From: an uncultured Selenomonadales bacterium
Lineage (GTDB): Bacteria > Bacillota > Negativicutes > Selenomonadales > Selenomonadaceae
Assembly (NCBI GenBank): GCA_937877565.1
Contig: CALFJB010000100.1
Location: 1 to 28,664, forward strand
Direction: 5' to 3'
Length of the DNA stretch: 28,664 bases
The first letter of the stretch is position 1; each line of letters starts with the position of its first letter. A program made the position numbers and the translations under genes. The notes beneath the pieces are model-generated. The model had not been told where the DNA came from. It made no database searches and saw only the letters and a list, made by a program, of their open reading frames with translations. This document shows positions 14,630 to 23,264 of the stretch, in pieces.

Positions 14630-15430
14630 TCAATTTTTGAAACCGAGTTGTTTAGCCTTTGCAAAGTCGGCATTGGCTTTTTCTGTTTCGTCTAAAATTT
14701 GATACAAAAGCCCGCGATTATAATAAACTTCGGCGTATTTCGGATTAATTTCAATCGCCTTATTATAACTTGAAATTGCCGCGTCGAAATTTTTCAATTC
14801 TTTGTAAGTATTGCCTTTATTGTTGTACGGATAATCCCAATTTGGATTTAATTCAATCGCTTTGTTATAGTCTGAAATTGCTTTTTCATAATTTTTCAAA
14901 TGAAAATAAACCACGCCACGATTATTGTACGCGTTTTCAAAATTGGGATTAATTTCAATGGCGCGGTTATAATCAGAAATTGCTTGCTCGTAATTTTGTA
15001 CATCAGTATAAACCATACCGCGATTATTATAAACAAAATGCAACGCAGGATTTTTTAATTCGATAGACTTGTTAAAATCTGCAATGGCTTCGTTGGGGCG
15101 TTTCAAATCCCTGTAAACAATTCCGCGATTATTATAAGCCAATGCGTAATTTGGATTTATTTTTATTGCCTCGTTGTAAAGTTCAATCGCTTCCTGATAT
15201 TTGCCCTGATTGTAAAAAGCTAAACCTGTATCAAGTTTTTGTCCGGCTAAAATATTTTTATCAACATCTGAAGTCATATTTTGTTGAGAGTTCCAGTTGA
15301 AATTAAAAATTGCGTTGACAGTTGGGCAATACTTAACCAGCGGAGTATTTTGCACGCCCAATATTCCCAAAATTAAACTTATGGCTCCCAGTGATATTTT
15401 CAAGGATTTATTTTCAAAAAAATTTTTCAT
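14630..15430 (-). CDS. Membrane-anchored TPR protein (paralogue 1)
   Basis: 266 aa from the ATG at 15430, preceded by GGGAGGTG. N-terminus KNFFENKSLKISLGAISLILGILGV is a membrane anchor very similar to that of the downstream gene, so the pair arose by tandem duplication. About six TPR units follow (YNNRGIVYRDL, YNNRGMVYTDV, YNNRGVVYFHL, YNNKGNTYKEL and so on), ending EKANADFAKAKQLGFKN. It is the first gene of a two-gene leftward operon and is divergent from secD. A scaffold role at the envelope is inferred, possibly near the Sec machinery. Confidence 0.87.
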   Translation of the reverse strand: MKNFFENKSLKISLGAISLILGILGVQNTPLVKYCPTVNAIFNFNWNSQQNMTSDVDKNILAGQKLDTGLAFYNQGKYQEAIELYNEAIKINPNYALAYNNRGIVYRDLKRPNEAIADFNKSIELKNPALHFVYNNRGMVYTDVQNYEQAISDYNRAIEINPNFENAYNNRGVVYFHLKNYEKAISDYNKAIELNPNWDYPYNNKGNTYKELKNFDAAISSYNKAIEINPKYAEVYYNRGLLYQILDETEKANADFAKAKQLGFKN

Positions 15431-15457
15431 CGTCAACACCTCCCGAAATTTCCAAAC

Positions 15458-15486
15458 TTGCCTTAAAATCAATATTGTAGTATATT
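15458..15486 (+). promoter_or_regulatory. Promoter for secD
   Basis: TTGCCT (15458-15463), 17-base spacer, TATATT (15481-15486), about 30 bases before the secD GTG. The same -35 hexamer and spacing occur at the peptide promoter. A 17-base sequence (15482-15498) spanning the -10 and start region is repeated exactly at 5806-5822. Confidence 0.6.
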
Positions 15487-15519
15487 TTAGTCTACTTTAT
15501 CGAAAGGGGCAAATTTTTA

Positions 15520-16773
15520 GTGAGGAAAGATGTTTTCGCCAAATTGTTTGCTTGCTTGGCAATAATTTTGGCTTTATTTGTGATTTTTATTCGCCCGTTG
15601 GCTGAATCAATTCGGCAGGGCTTAGACTTGCAAGGCGGCACACACGTTGTACTGGAGGCGGAAGATACTGAAATAGCGCAGGTTAATGATGACGCAATGC
15701 GCCGCGTTGTTTCGATTATGGAACGCCGCGTTAATGAATTGGGATTAACTGAACCGATTGTACAGCGCGAAGGCGAACGCCGCGTAATTATCGAACTTGC
15801 CGGAATTAAAGACCCGGACGCGGCAATTCAAACTATTGGTAAAACGGCGATGCTTGAATTTAAAGACGAAGAAGGCAACACGCTTTTAACGGGTACAGAT
15901 TTAAAAGACGCTCAAGCGGCAATGCGTCAAGATAACGGACAATGTATCGTTAGCCTTGAATTTTCTGACGAAGGCACGAAAAAATTTGCAGACGCAACTT
16001 TAGCGAACGTCGGCAGACAACTTGCAATTTTACTTGACGGCGAAGTTTTAACTGATCCTGTTGTACGTGAACCAATTATGGGCGGTCGCGCAGAAATTAG
16101 CGGACAACGTACTTTGGAAGAGGCGCAACGTTTGGCGGTTTTACTTCGTAGCGGCGCACTTCCCGTAAAAGTCAACATTATTGAAACTCGTACAGTTGGT
16201 CCTTCACTCGGTCAAGATTCAAAGGATAAATCTGTTTTTGCCTTTGAAGTCGGCGTGGCGGCGGTTTTAGTTTTTATGCTGATTTTCTACCGCGCTTGCG
16301 GTCTTATCGCTGACTTTGCTTTAATGGCGTACACTTTACTTTTGTTGGCAATTTTAAAATCCCTTGACGCAACTTTGACTTTGCCGGGAGTTGCAGGAAT
16401 TATTTTATCAATCGGTATGGCGGTTGATGCGAACGTTTTAATTTTTGAACATTTCAAGGAAGAATTTCGACTTGGCAAGAGTATTCGCCTTGCGATGGAT
16501 TCTGGATTTAAACGCGCCTTTACAACAATTCTTGACTCCAACACCACAACAATTATTGCGGCGTTTGTCCTGTTTATGTTTGGTACAGGCAACATTCGCG
16601 GCTTCGCTATTACTTTGGGCTTAGGCGTTGTGCTGTCAATGTTTACGGCGATAACTTTAACGCAGTATATGTTAAAACTTATGGTAAACGCTAAAATTTT
16701 TGAAAGTCCGAGCATTTACGGCGCAAACGGTTTTATGCTTTTCGATCCGAAAGAGGCTAATAAAAATGCTTGA
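15520..16773 (+). CDS. secD: Protein translocase subunit SecD
   Basis: 417 aa, the short form common in Firmicutes. SecD with SecF uses the proton gradient to pull proteins across the membrane after SecA-driven translocation. One N-terminal helix is followed by GLDLQGGTHVVLE (L35-G40), the P1 domain with VVSIMERRVNELGLTEPIVQREG and the P1 head, and five more helices after LGQDSKDKS, including LPGVAGIILSIGMAVDANVLIFEHFKEE, the family's helix 4 motif with the proton-relay Asp. Start GTG at 15520 is 10 bases after AAAGGGG. The stop overlaps the mini-ORF start (ATGCTTGA). Confidence 0.96.
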   Translation: MRKDVFAKLFACLAIILALFVIFIRPLAESIRQGLDLQGGTHVVLEAEDTEIAQVNDDAMRRVVSIMERRVNELGLTEPIVQREGERRVIIELAGIKDPDAAIQTIGKTAMLEFKDEEGNTLLTGTDLKDAQAAMRQDNGQCIVSLEFSDEGTKKFADATLANVGRQLAILLDGEVLTDPVVREPIMGGRAEISGQRTLEEAQRLAVLLRSGALPVKVNIIETRTVGPSLGQDSKDKSVFAFEVGVAAVLVFMLIFYRACGLIADFALMAYTLLLLAILKSLDATLTLPGVAGIILSIGMAVDANVLIFEHFKEEFRLGKSIRLAMDSGFKRAFTTILDSNTTTIIAAFVLFMFGTGNIRGFAITLGLGVVLSMFTAITLTQYMLKLMVNAKIFESPSIYGANGFMLFDPKEANKNA

Positions 16774-16906
16774 ATTTGAGATTGACAAACGCGCAAATTT
16801 TTTTGATTTGAATATTAGAGGAGTGCAAAATTTTTTGAAAATCTTAGAAATTACGCCGTCAACGGCTGTAAAATTTTCCTGCAAGGAGGCTAATAAAAAT
16901 GCCTAA
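16766..16906 (+). CDS. 46-codon mini-ORF between secD and secF, partial secF-start duplicate
   Basis: ATG at 16766, TAA at 16904-16906. It overlaps secD by 8 bases (ATGCTTGA) and secF by 8 bases (ATGCCTAA). The bases around its start (GAGGCTAATAAAAATGC, then AATTTGAGATTG and CGCGCAAATTT) closely match those around the secF start (GAGGCTAATAAAAATGC, AATTTGATATTG, CGCGCTAAAATTT), and the peptide starts MLEFEIDKRANFF against MPKFDIAGRAKIW. Its last seven residues, KEANKNA, equal the last seven of SecD because both read the same duplicated ribosome-binding segment. No known family. It could be a translated coupling leader for secF or an untranslated relic. Confidence 0.55.
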   Translation: MLEFEIDKRANFFDLNIRGVQNFLKILEITPSTAVKFSCKEANKNA

Positions 16907-17780
16907 ATTTGATATTGCGGGACGCGCTAAAATTTGGTTTATAATTTCGTTGCTTGTGATAATTCCGGGCTTAATTTCAATGGCAACACGCGGCTTTAAT
17001 TTTGGGATTGACTTTACCGGCGGCACGATTATTGATTTAAAATTTGAACAGCCGGTAGAAATTTCAAAAGTACGTGACGCCCTGCGCCCGTTCGGCTTAG
17101 ACGGCGCAACCATTCAACTTTCCGGCGAAACTTCTGACGTTGCAAGCTCCAATAACGTGATGATTCGTACTGTTGACTTGGAAGAAAATCAACGCAAGGA
17201 AGTAATGGCGGGGATAAAATCAAGCGTCGGAAATTATGAAGTCCTGCGCGAAGAAAAAGTTGGCGCAACTATTGGCGGCGAATTGATTTTTAACGCGGTA
17301 ATGGCGTTGGTAATTTCATGGGTACTGATTATTTTGTACATTGCCTACAGATTTGAATTTAAATTCGGTATTGCGGCGATAATTGCGCTGATTCACGATA
17401 TTTTAATTGTACTTGCGGTTTTCTCGTTTACTCAAAAACAAGTTGATTCGTCATTTGTTGCGGCACTTTTAACGATTGTAGGTTATTCGATTAACGATAC
17501 GATTGTTATTTTTGACAGAATCAGAGAGAATTTGAAATTGCACTTCAGACGCGGCGGCAACGTTGCTGAAATTGTTAATCGTTCAATTTACCAAACTTTG
17601 ACGCGCTCCTTTTACACGGTTTTTACTTGCCTGTTTACAACGCTTGCACTGTACTTTTTCGGCGGCGATACGACAAAAGATTTTGCATTTGCCTTGACGA
17701 TTGGTTTTATCAGCGGTTGTTATTCTTCAATTTTTATTGCGGGTCCATTGTGGCTGACGCTTAGAAATTGGAAAAAATAA
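16899..17780 (+). CDS. secF: Protein translocase subunit SecF
   Basis: 293 aa, usual length. Six membrane helices. FNFGIDFTGGTIID (G36-G42) after helix 1 is the family signature; EKVGATIGGELIFNAVMALVISW opens helix 2; ALIHDILIVLAVFSF and GYSINDTIVIFDRIRENLK carry the conserved membrane Asp residues; RSIYQTLTRSFYTVFTCLFTTLALYFFGG follows. ATG at 16899 has a perfect AAGGAGG at 16883-16889. Its partner SecD is upstream, separated only by the overlapping mini-ORF. Confidence 0.97.
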   Translation: MPKFDIAGRAKIWFIISLLVIIPGLISMATRGFNFGIDFTGGTIIDLKFEQPVEISKVRDALRPFGLDGATIQLSGETSDVASSNNVMIRTVDLEENQRKEVMAGIKSSVGNYEVLREEKVGATIGGELIFNAVMALVISWVLIILYIAYRFEFKFGIAAIIALIHDILIVLAVFSFTQKQVDSSFVAALLTIVGYSINDTIVIFDRIRENLKLHFRRGGNVAEIVNRSIYQTLTRSFYTVFTCLFTTLALYFFGGDTTKDFAFALTIGFISGCYSSIFIAGPLWLTLRNWKK

Positions 17781-17800
17781 TTTTGCAAGGAGGGATTTTT

Positions 17801-18514
17801 ATGCTTGGTAAAAAAATTTTGCGTAAACTTTTAGCGGCATCCTTAGCTGTTGGAGTTTTTACTTTTACGCCGCAAATTAACGATTTTAATTTTATTTCGA
17901 CGGCTCAAGCAGCCAAGCAAGTTTTTAAGCCGGTATTGACGGCAAAAGATCAAATCCAAAAAGCTATCAATCTTTATAATCAAGGAAATATTCAAGAAGC
18001 ATTTAAATATTTCGACATGGCTATTAAAATGGATCCCTATATGGCTGAAGCTTATGAAGTTCGCGGGGACGCTTATCTTAAATTGGGCGAAAATTCTCAA
18101 GCAGATTCAGAGGCAATTTCGGCATATAATAAGGCAATAGATGACTATAACAAAGCTGTTTCCTTAGATAGAACGAACGCCACAACCTACTACAAAAAGA
18201 TTGCCGTTGCTTACTACAAACGCGGCGTTGTTCATTCTGATAATAAAAGATATGATGCGGCAAAGGACGATTTAAATAAAGCTCTTGAATTTGATCCGAC
18301 TTACGCCCCCGCCTATTTCAGACGCGGTTTTATTTATGGCGAAGTAATCAAATATTATGACGTGGGGATTGTCAACTATTACGCCGCGATTTACTTTGAG
18401 CCAAACAACGCAGAATATTATTATTGGCGCGGAAAATGTTATCAAGCGTTGCGCCAAACAGAAAAAGCCAACGCAGATTTTGCGAAGGCTAAACAACTTG
18501 GTTATAAAGAATAA
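17801..18514 (+). CDS. Secreted TPR protein
   Basis: 237 aa from the ATG at 17801 (GCAAGGAGGG upstream, 20 bases after secF). Residues 1-38 form a signal peptide (LGKKILRKLLAASLAVGVFTF ... TAQAA, cleavage after AQA). About five irregular TPR-like units follow (AINLYNQGNIQEAFKYFDMAIKMDPY, AYEVRGDAYLKLG, YYKRGVVHSDNKRYDAAKDDL, AYFRRGFIYGEV, YYWRGKCYQALRQ). The end, EKANADFAKAKQLGYKE, matches the TPR pair left of secD. Likely exported and soluble on the outer side of the cytoplasmic membrane. Function unknown. Confidence 0.87.
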   Translation: MLGKKILRKLLAASLAVGVFTFTPQINDFNFISTAQAAKQVFKPVLTAKDQIQKAINLYNQGNIQEAFKYFDMAIKMDPYMAEAYEVRGDAYLKLGENSQADSEAISAYNKAIDDYNKAVSLDRTNATTYYKKIAVAYYKRGVVHSDNKRYDAAKDDLNKALEFDPTYAPAYFRRGFIYGEVIKYYDVGIVNYYAAIYFEPNNAEYYYWRGKCYQALRQTEKANADFAKAKQLGYKE

Positions 18515-18531
18515 ATTCAAAGGAAAATTAT

Positions 18532-20514
18532 ATGGATAAAAAATGGCAAATAAAAACAGAAGACGCGGCGCAGGTAAAAAAACTTGCGGCGGCAGTCGGT
18601 ATCAGCGAATTAACGGCGAAAATTTTACTTCATCGCGGAATAACAAACGCGGCTGACGCAGAAAAATTTTTGAACGCAGAAACGGCGCAGGAATTTTACA
18701 ACCCGCTTTTAATGAGCGGAATGGAAGACGCCGTTGACAGAATAATTTTGGCGATTGAAGGCGAAGAAAAAATTTGCGTCTATGGCGATTATGATGTTGA
18801 CGGTATGAGCGGCGTTTCACTTTTGACACGCGCACTTAAAAATTTCGGCGCAGATGTTGAGTATTACATTCCCGACCGCTCCGAAGGTTACGGCATAAAT
18901 GTTCCCGCGCTTGAAAAAATTATCAAAGGCGGCGCAACGCTTTTAATTTCGGTTGACTGCGGAATTTCCAACGCCAAAGAAATTTCAGCCGTTGCAGGGC
19001 AGATTGATTTTATAATTACAGATCATCATTTGCCCGCGCTTGAAGAAATTAACCCCGCTGAAGTTGTGGCCGTTATCGACCCGCATCAAGAAATTTGCAA
19101 CTATCCAGATAAAAATCTTTGCGGCGCGGGCGTTGCCTTTAAAATTTGTCAAGCACTCGCGCAGGAATTGGAAAATATCCCTTTCTATGAATACGTCATT
19201 GACATTGAAATAGTCGCGCTTGCAACCGTTGCTGACCTTGTCCCGCTTACCGGCGAAAATCGCAAAATTGTTAAAATCGGTTTAAAGAAAATGGCTGAAA
19301 CTTCCTGCATTGGCTTAAAGGCGTTGGTTAAAGTTTCCGGCTATGAAGATAAAAAAATTGTTGCGTCAAATATTGCTTTTCAAATTGCGCCGCGTCTAAA
19401 TTCTGTCGGGCGTCTTAAATCTGCAAAAATCGGCGTGGAGCTTTTGACGACTGACGACGAACAAAAAGCCGCCAAAATTGCTGAAGACCTTGACGCCGCC
19501 AATACCGAACGCAAGGAAATTGAGAAAAAAATTTTTGTACAGGCAGAAGAAAAAATGCAAATTCTGCGCGACGAAAAAAGCGGCGACCTTTGGACGCTCG
19601 TTGTTGATGACGGACGCTGGAACGCCGGAATTATTGGGCTGACTGCCTCCAAACTTGCCGAAAAATATTCACTGCCAACAATTATAATTTCTGTTGGCGA
19701 TTTAATTTCTCGCGGCAGTTGCAGAAGTATTCCCGCGCTCCACATTAAAAACACGCTGGACACTATGGCGGATTTATTCGACAATTACGGAGGACATTCG
19801 CAAGCCGCCGGTTTTTCCATTCCAACTAAAAATATTCCAGAACTCAAACGCCGCTTTGATGAATACGTTAGAAAAAATTTGACGGATGAAGATTTTCCGC
19901 CGGTTATTGAAATTGACGCGCTTATAAATCCCGCGCTGATTGATTTGAAAACCGCTGAAGAATTGGAAAAAATTGAGCCGTGCGGAATTGGCAATGCGGA
20001 GGCGATTTTAGCTTGTCGAAATGTGCGCTGTGAATCTGCAAAAATTATTGGCGCAGATAAAAGCCATTTGAGTTTTTTAATTTTATCTGACGGCGCGGAA
20101 AATAAAAGCGTTAAGGCGGTTTCATTCGGCAACGCCAAATTTGCAAACATCGTTGAAAATTCTCCCGTCGATATTATTTTTCAACCGGCGATTGACACTT
20201 GGCAAGATGAAACTTTTGTAAAATGTTTCGTTAGCTATATTGCGCCTTCCAACGCCGAAAAATTTATTTTTACGCGGGAAATTTTGGCAGCTGTTTACAA
20301 ATTCTTGAAGACTGACAAAGAAAAAATTTTTAACATTCGCGCCCTTGCCGAAAAGTTCGGAAATAATTTTTCGGTTTATAAAATGTTCACGGCAATTAAT
20401 ATTTTTATCGAACTCGGATTTTTGAAGGTGAACGACGACCAAACTTTTGAATTGCCCGCCGTATCGAAAAGAAATTTAGAAAATTCGAGGACGTTTAGAC
20501 TGAATGGAAAATAA
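18532..20514 (+). CDS. recJ: Single-stranded-DNA-specific 5'-3' exonuclease RecJ
   Basis: 660 aa. RecJ degrades single strands 5' to 3' in RecF-pathway repair and mismatch repair. DHH phosphoesterase motifs: YGDYDVDG (84-91), ISVDCGIS, TDHHLP (D164-H166), VIDPHQ and LCGAGVAFK. The DHHA1 part has DDGRWNAGIIGLTASKL and GGHSQAAGF (420-428). An OB-type domain and a roughly 100-residue C-terminal extension complete it. ATG start after AAAGGAAAA. Its end overlaps the glycosyltransferase gene by 11 bases. Confidence 0.95.
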   Translation: MDKKWQIKTEDAAQVKKLAAAVGISELTAKILLHRGITNAADAEKFLNAETAQEFYNPLLMSGMEDAVDRIILAIEGEEKICVYGDYDVDGMSGVSLLTRALKNFGADVEYYIPDRSEGYGINVPALEKIIKGGATLLISVDCGISNAKEISAVAGQIDFIITDHHLPALEEINPAEVVAVIDPHQEICNYPDKNLCGAGVAFKICQALAQELENIPFYEYVIDIEIVALATVADLVPLTGENRKIVKIGLKKMAETSCIGLKALVKVSGYEDKKIVASNIAFQIAPRLNSVGRLKSAKIGVELLTTDDEQKAAKIAEDLDAANTERKEIEKKIFVQAEEKMQILRDEKSGDLWTLVVDDGRWNAGIIGLTASKLAEKYSLPTIIISVGDLISRGSCRSIPALHIKNTLDTMADLFDNYGGHSQAAGFSIPTKNIPELKRRFDEYVRKNLTDEDFPPVIEIDALINPALIDLKTAEELEKIEPCGIGNAEAILACRNVRCESAKIIGADKSHLSFLILSDGAENKSVKAVSFGNAKFANIVENSPVDIIFQPAIDTWQDETFVKCFVSYIAPSNAEKFIFTREILAAVYKFLKTDKEKIFNIRALAEKFGNNFSVYKMFTAINIFIELGFLKVNDDQTFELPAVSKRNLENSRTFRLNGK

Positions 20515-21904
20515 AATTTTAATATCACTGTGCTTACTGCTATTTTTTTTCTGCAACTGGTTAATCCCCGTTACAGACCCAACCGAAAATTGCTACGCGC
20601 TGACGGCAAAAGAAATGTTGCAGGCGGGCGATTATTTTTCACCGAGAATTTACGGAAATTTTTGGTACGATAAACCGATATTTTTTTATTGGGAAATACT
20701 TTTGGCGTACAAAATTTTCGGCGTGAATGAATTTGCGCTAAGATTTTTTCCGGCGGTATTTGCAACGGTCGGCGTATTTCTGACATATTTTTTTGCGTCA
20801 AAAATGTTTAACAAAAAAATTGGATTCACGGCGGCGGTAATTTTGGCGACTGCGCCGGGCTATTGGTACGTTGCACACGCAATTATTACAGATATGACTT
20901 TGTTTTGCGCAATTTCAACAACGCTGATGACTTTTTATTTTGCGTACACCGAAAAAAAGCCGCGCTTGCTGTACGTAGCATTTGCGGCGGCGGGCGTGGC
21001 AGTTTTGACGAAAGGTCCCATTGGATTTTTACTGCCGGGACTGATAATTTTTTTATTTTTAATAACTCAAAAAGATTTAAAATATTTATGGCGCGGCGAA
21101 ATTTTCAAGGGCGCAATTTTAATGTTGGCGATAATTTCGACGTGGTATTTGCCAATGTACCTTATTCACGGCAAGCAATTTTTGACAGACTTTTTGGGCG
21201 TCCATAACTTTTTGCGGGCGACGGTTTCAGAGCATCCGCAGTACGACGTTTGGTATTATTACACGATAGTTTTTTTAATTGGCTTTGCAGTTTGGACGTT
21301 GCCGATATTTTCTATAAGAAAATTTCCACAACTGGACACGCGGCGGCGATTTTTAATTATTTGGGCGGCAACGGTTTTCATAGTGTTTCAAAGTTTCGCC
21401 ACAAAGTACCCGACTTACACTTTGCCATATATGATGCCGCTTGCGATTTTGTTTGCGGGATTTTTCGCAGAACGTGAAAAACTTTTCGGCAGAATTGCGG
21501 CGGGAATGGTAATTTTTTTAACAGTTGGAACGTTCGTAGGAATTTCAATTTGTAAAGAAAATTCCTATAAAGACGCGGCAGAAATAATTTTGCCGTTGGC
21601 AGATGAAAATACCTGCGTTGTAAGTTACGGGCGCAGTTACGCGGGCAGTTTGGTATTTTACAGCGGCTTGACGGTTTACCGCCTTGAGGAAACTGAAAAC
21701 ATTGCAAAATTAAAGCCCGCCAATATGAAATGGACTACAACAAATGTAATGCCGTTTCTGGATTTTAAAAATTTACCGACTGATAAAAAAATAATCGTAG
21801 TGGTAAAAAATAAATCCGAGCAAAAATTTTTGGAATTGGCAAAAGGGAATTGGCAACTGATTGAGGAATTGCCGAATTGTAAAATTTTATTAAGGCGTAA
21901 TTGA
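20504..21904 (+). CDS. ArnT/PMT-like membrane glycosyltransferase
   Basis: 466 aa, about 10-12 membrane helices. The N-terminal loop VTDPTENCYALTAKEMLQAGDY ... KPIFFYWEILLAYKIFG is the signature of GT39/GT83-type enzymes, with the acidic D-x-x-E metal/donor site. AVLTKGPIGFLLPG is a second family motif. These enzymes move a sugar from a polyprenyl-phosphate carrier to lipid A, another envelope glycan or protein. The small soluble C-terminal domain is shorter than in E. coli ArnT. ATG at 20504 lies inside the recJ end. A nearby UbiA-type gene (23265) could make a polyprenyl-phosphate-sugar donor (inference). The acceptor cannot be told from sequence. Confidence 0.82.
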   Translation: MENKILISLCLLLFFFCNWLIPVTDPTENCYALTAKEMLQAGDYFSPRIYGNFWYDKPIFFYWEILLAYKIFGVNEFALRFFPAVFATVGVFLTYFFASKMFNKKIGFTAAVILATAPGYWYVAHAIITDMTLFCAISTTLMTFYFAYTEKKPRLLYVAFAAAGVAVLTKGPIGFLLPGLIIFLFLITQKDLKYLWRGEIFKGAILMLAIISTWYLPMYLIHGKQFLTDFLGVHNFLRATVSEHPQYDVWYYYTIVFLIGFAVWTLPIFSIRKFPQLDTRRRFLIIWAATVFIVFQSFATKYPTYTLPYMMPLAILFAGFFAEREKLFGRIAAGMVIFLTVGTFVGISICKENSYKDAAEIILPLADENTCVVSYGRSYAGSLVFYSGLTVYRLEETENIAKLKPANMKWTTTNVMPFLDFKNLPTDKKIIVVVKNKSEQKFLELAKGNWQLIEELPNCKILLRRN

Positions 21905-21920
21905 TAGATTGGTGAACATT

Positions 21921-22373
21921 ATGAACACGATAATTGATACTGAAATTGAAGTTGACGAAAAAATTTTGTCAGAAATTCAACGCGCGGCGGACGTTGTGGG
22001 GAAAATTTACGGCTGCGAAAATTGCGAAATTAGCATTACTTTGACGGACGATAAAACTATTCACGAGCTAAATAAAAAATATCGCAACATTGACAGACCT
22101 ACCGACGTTTTGAGCTTTGCATTTCGTGAAAGTGAGGAGCCGGAAATTTTAAACGCTGAAGTTGAAATTTTGGGCGATATAATAATTTCATTGGAACGCG
22201 CAAAAATTCAAGCTGAAGAATTTGGACATTCATACCTGCGCGAAGTAATTTTTTTGGAAGTGCATGGGCTTTTACATTTGCTAGGCTACGATCACATTGA
22301 AGAATCTGAACGCCTTGAAATGGAAGCTGAACAAAAATTTGTAATGGAGCAACTCGGAATTGGGAGGGATTAA
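21921..22373 (+). CDS. ybeY: Endoribonuclease YbeY (16S rRNA maturation)
   Basis: 150 aa. YbeY is a zinc-dependent RNase needed for 16S 3'-end processing and ribosome quality control. The zinc motif HGLLHLLGYDH (H115, H119, H125) is complete, with RPTDVLSFAF before it and EILGDIIISLERA. I chose the ATG at 21921 behind GGTGA; in-frame TTG (21909) and GTG (21912) starts exist with poorer sites. It is directly followed by era with 2 bases between, omitting the diacylglycerol kinase gene often found between them. Confidence 0.95.
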   Translation: MNTIIDTEIEVDEKILSEIQRAADVVGKIYGCENCEISITLTDDKTIHELNKKYRNIDRPTDVLSFAFRESEEPEILNAEVEILGDIIISLERAKIQAEEFGHSYLREVIFLEVHGLLHLLGYDHIEESERLEMEAEQKFVMEQLGIGRD

Positions 22374-22375
22374 CT

Positions 22376-23263
22376 TTGTACAAGTCTGGATTTATCGCAG
22401 TGATTGGGCGTCCAAACGTTGGAAAATCGACGCTGATAAATAAAATAATTGGGCAGAAAATAGCAATAATGTCAGATAAGCCGCAAACTACGCGCAGTCG
22501 TATTCAGTGCATTTTGACGCAGGACGACGCACAATTTATTTTTCTTGACACGCCGGGAATACACAAGCCGAAATTTAAACTTGGCGAATATATGTTAAAG
22601 GCGGCGGAAGGCACCTTAAAGGAAGTTGACGCAATTTTTTTTGTCATTGACGCTACAGAAAAATTCGGCGGCGGCGAAAAATATATTTTGGAACGGCTTA
22701 ACGAAACTAATCAGCCGGTTATTTTGGTAATTAACAAAATTGATTTACTCAAGCGCGAAGAAATTTTGCCGTTAATCGCCGCGTATTCTGAAAGATACAA
22801 ATTTGCGGCAACCGTACCAATAAGCGCGGCAGACGGTACGAACGTTGATGAACTTTTAAACGAGGCTAAAAAATTTTTGCCGGAAGGTCCAAAATATTAC
22901 CCTGCAGATATGGTAACGGATCAGCCGGAGCGATTAATTATTTCTGAAATTATCAGAGAAAAAATTTTGCACGTGACAGAAGACGAAGTGCCGCACTCCG
23001 TAGCAGTTGACATTGAAGAAATTACCGCCCGCAAAAAAGATTTAACCTACATACGCGCTACAATTTATGTTGAGCGGGATTCACAAAAAGGAATTTTAAT
23101 TGGCAAAAACGGCGGACTTTTAAAAGGCGTCGGGCAAAATGCACGCCCTGAAATTGAAATGCTTTTAGGTACGAAAGTTTTTCTGGATTTGTGGGTTAAA
23201 GTCAAAAAAGATTGGCGAAACTCTTTAGGCGCAATTCAAAGTTTCGGCTTGGGCGATAACTAA
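22376..23263 (+). CDS. era: GTPase Era
   Basis: 295 aa. Era binds the 3' end of 16S rRNA and assists 30S assembly. G motifs: GRPNVGKS (11-18), DTPG (58-61), NKID (120-123), SAAD. The KH domain holds GILIGKNGGLLKGVG (GKNG 243-246) and LDLWVKVKKDWRN. The start is TTG at 22376, 7-8 bases after GGGAGGG, which lies inside the ybeY end; ybeY and era are therefore coupled, and both act on 16S rRNA. Confidence 0.97.
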   Translation: MYKSGFIAVIGRPNVGKSTLINKIIGQKIAIMSDKPQTTRSRIQCILTQDDAQFIFLDTPGIHKPKFKLGEYMLKAAEGTLKEVDAIFFVIDATEKFGGGEKYILERLNETNQPVILVINKIDLLKREEILPLIAAYSERYKFAATVPISAADGTNVDELLNEAKKFLPEGPKYYPADMVTDQPERLIISEIIREKILHVTEDEVPHSVAVDIEEITARKKDLTYIRATIYVERDSQKGILIGKNGGLLKGVGQNARPEIEMLLGTKVFLDLWVKVKKDWRNSLGAIQSFGLGDN

Positions 23264-23264
23264 G

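Noticed and set aside
13951..15430. Periodic near-repeats in DNA that could suggest a CRISPR or tandem repeat array
   Set aside because: They are 102-base TPR-codon periodicities within open coding frames, not identical direct repeats with spacers. No CRISPR array is present in the window.
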